Shown: piece after piece, positions 62,670 through 64,000 of the stretch
Numbering within the stretch: position 1 is the first letter of the stretch
Layout: each line of letters begins with the position of its first letter
Source of the DNA: Campylobacter concisus
Lineage (GTDB): Bacteria; Campylobacterota; Campylobacteria; Campylobacterales; Campylobacteraceae
Direction: 5' to 3'
DNA length: 64,000 bases
NCBI RefSeq assembly: GCF_003048675.2
Contig: NZ_CP060707.1
Location: 558,001 to 622,000, forward strand
The notes under the pieces: generated by a model
Database searches by the model: none
Told to the model about the DNA's origin: nothing
Seen by the model: only the letters and a program-made list of their open reading frames with translations
Translations under genes and position numbers: made by a program

Positions 62670-63259
62670 TGAATGAATTAGTAAATGATCTCTTAAAATT
62701 TCCAAGCGTTTTAAAGTATAAAAACAAAAATGTAACCTTCTTTGGCTCGGCTAGATTTGATGAAGAAAATTTCTACTGCAAAAAGGCATACGAGCTAGCT
62801 TACAAGCTAAATGAGCTAGGTTTTGCTATCTTAACTGGCGGAGGAGATGGCATAATGAGAGCTGCAAATAAGGGCGCATTTGACAGCGCAAAGTCCCCTA
62901 GTGTTGCACTAAACGTGAGGCTTCCATTTGAGCAGCAAACAAATCCATACGTCACCGCAAAATATCTCTTTTCAAATTTAAGCCCAAGAAAATTTGCCCT
63001 AACTGACAGCTCTATCGCATTTGTCGTCTTTCCTGGCGGCTTTGGCACACTTGATGAGCTATTTGAAATTTTGGTGCTAGCTCATGTTGGCAGCAAAAAA
63101 GTGAAAATTTTTCTTTATGGATGCGAGTTTTGGCAAGGGCTTGATGAGTTTATACGAAAGACGCTGATCCCTCAAAAAACGATAAACGAAGAAGATCTAA
63201 ATTTATATAAAATCACCGATGATCTAGAGCTTATCGTAAGCGAAATTTTGGCTATTTAA
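62669..63259 (+). CDS. LOG family protein (TIGR00730 type)
   Basis: Rossmann-fold protein (196 aa) of the LOG / lysine-decarboxylase-like group. The two diagnostic motifs are LTGGGDGIMRAANKGAF and FPGGFGTLDELFE (PGGxGTxxE). Many members are cytokinin-riboside 5'-monophosphate phosphoribohydrolases that release a base from a nucleotide monophosphate; bacterial roles vary. It starts one base into the fliY stop and ends 46 bp before mnmA. The link to flagellar genes is by position only. Confidence 0.93.
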   Translation: MNELVNDLLKFPSVLKYKNKNVTFFGSARFDEENFYCKKAYELAYKLNELGFAILTGGGDGIMRAANKGAFDSAKSPSVALNVRLPFEQQTNPYVTAKYLFSNLSPRKFALTDSSIAFVVFPGGFGTLDELFEILVLAHVGSKKVKIFLYGCEFWQGLDEFIRKTLIPQKTINEEDLNLYKITDDLELIVSEILAI

Positions 63260-63305
63260 AAATAAGATATAAAATATCGCCTTTAAATTTAAAAAAGGTA
63301 AAAAT

Positions 63306-64000
63306 ATGAAAATAATGGTTGCAATGAGCGGCGGCGTAGATAGCACGATGACGGCTAAATTTCTGCAAGAGGCTGGGCATGAGGTGCAAGGCTGCTACAT
63401 GATGCTTCATCAAAAGCCAGGATACCACGAAGAAAACATCAGAAAAGTCAAAAAAGTGGGCGAATACCTTGGCATCAAAGTGCATATCCTCGATCTGCAG
63501 GATAAATTTAACGAATATGTCTATGATCCATTTGTCAGGCTCTATAAAGAGGGTAAAACGCCCAATCCTTGCGCCTTGTGTAATAAATTTATAAAGCTTG
63601 GAGCGCTACTTGACTTTGCAAAGGCAAATGGCTGCGAGAAGCTTGCTACTGGGCATTACGTGCAGGTGGTTGATGGCTTTATAACCTGCGCCAAGGATCC
63701 TAGCAAGGATCAAAGCTACTTTTTAGCTCAGGTGCCAAAAGAGGTGCTAAAAGATGTCATTTTCCCACTTGGAGACAAATTTAAAAAAGACATAAAAGAG
63801 CTAGCAAGAGGCGTAAAAGTGCTTGAAGAGTTCGCTACGCAGGCAGAAAGCAGTGAAATTTGCTTTGTGGAAAATACCTACATCGAGGTTTTAAACAAGC
63901 ACTACAACACAAATTTACCAGGCAATGTGGTGGGTAAAGACGGCAATATCATCGGCCGCCATCAAGGCTACATGCACTACACTATCGGCAAACGCCGTGG
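63306..64000 (+). CDS. mnmA: tRNA-specific 2-thiouridylase MnmA (3' end outside window)
   Basis: Adds sulfur at U34 of Lys, Glu and Gln tRNAs. The PP-loop is [15 protein letters not shown] at the N-terminus. [15 protein letters not shown] carries the first catalytic Cys and [11 protein letters not shown] the second; [10 protein letters not shown] lies between. The frame is open at the window end (residue ~231). AAAAGGTAAAA precedes the ATG. LOG-family gene and mnmA are neighbours on one strand. Confidence 0.95.
   Translation, partial: MKIMVAMSGGVDSTMTAKFLQEAGHEVQGCYMMLHQKPGYHEENIRKVKKVGEYLGIKVHILDLQDKFNEYVYDPFVRLYKEGKTPNPCALCNKFIKLGALLDFAKANGCEKLATGHYVQVVDGFITCAKDPSKDQSYFLAQVPKEVLKDVIFPLGDKFKKDIKELARGVKVLEEFATQAESSEICFVENTYIEVLNKHYNTNLPGNVVGKDGNIIGRHQGYMHYTIGKRR

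Noticed and set aside
1-64000. tRNA or rRNA genes, insertion sequences
   Set aside because: Spacers were read for cloverleaf ends, CCA-bearing stems and transposase ORFs; only the tmRNA was found. A covariance-model search would be the decisive test.

Overview
The window is a piece of an epsilonproteobacterial (Campylobacterota) chromosome, most likely a Campylobacter of the C. concisus type. Seen directly: AT-rich spacers full of AAATTT motifs, a tmRNA whose tag reads ANNVNFAPAYAKAA, a fumarate reductase in frdC-frdA-frdB order, and gene runs that match C. jejuni from memory: cdsA-dxr-pgp1-tsaD, galU-pgi, aspA-dcuA, sppA-aminofutalosine deaminase-aroQ, and folK-flhF-flhG-(membrane protein)-fliA-fliM-fliY. 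The species is an inference.

Layout. 1-6.7 kb: the 3' end of a chemoreceptor gene, an amino-acid binding protein, a large M16 peptidase, a degenerate ~46-bp repeat tract and three small leftward genes. 6.9-10.5 kb: a Tat-exported molybdenum N-/S-oxide reductase and a PLP enzyme of the D-threonine aldolase/D-serine dehydratase family. 10.5-16.3 kb: a structured spacer, then an overlapping operon for phospholipid, isoprenoid, uracil transport, cell shape and t6A-tRNA functions (cdsA, dxr, uraA, pgp1, tsaD). 16.5-22.1 kb: a lipoprotein, a pair of dynamin-like GTPases, an Mrr nuclease fragment and a small membrane protein. 22.1-26.5 kb: frdCAB and lgt on the minus strand. 26.6-30.4 kb: a fused restriction-methylation-specificity gene broken into three pieces. 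30.5-38.8 kb: yigZ-like gene, galU, pgi, a DUF1287 protein, an ABC-F ATPase, aspA and dcuA. 39.1-44.7 kb: a polysulfide/thiosulfate reductase operon followed by a two-component system. 44.8-51.2 kb: ruvB, a zinc-ribbon protein, a PerM-like permease, a HIT protein, a Cache-domain protein, panB, an Hpt protein and tmRNA. 51.3-53.1 kb: a 17-repeat WG protein. 53.3-64 kb: sppA, a menaquinone-pathway deaminase, aroQ, an M24 peptidase, folK, the flagellar operon flhF-flhG-fliA-fliM-fliY, a LOG-family protein and the start of mnmA.

How it works together. The respiratory genes describe a microaerobe or anaerobe living on fumarate, S-/N-oxides and sulfur compounds. DcuA brings in aspartate and fumarate, AspA makes fumarate, FrdCAB reduces it with menaquinol, and the futalosine-pathway deaminase belongs to menaquinone synthesis. 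The Psr-like enzyme and the Mo-reductase add further terminal acceptors. Motility is covered by the chemoreceptor and the early flagellar/switch operon.

Most notable: the Type IIG-like restriction gene has one in-frame TAA between its nuclease and methylase parts, a frameshift at an A7 run between its two recognition domains, and a G9 tract at the start of the second recognition domain. Other signals the genes do not explain are two copies of a ~110-bp palindromic intergenic repeat, a long perfect-stem hairpin after the PLP-enzyme gene, a palindrome cluster upstream of psrA, and the WG-repeat gene beside tmRNA. No tRNA or rRNA gene, insertion sequence or CRISPR array was seen.
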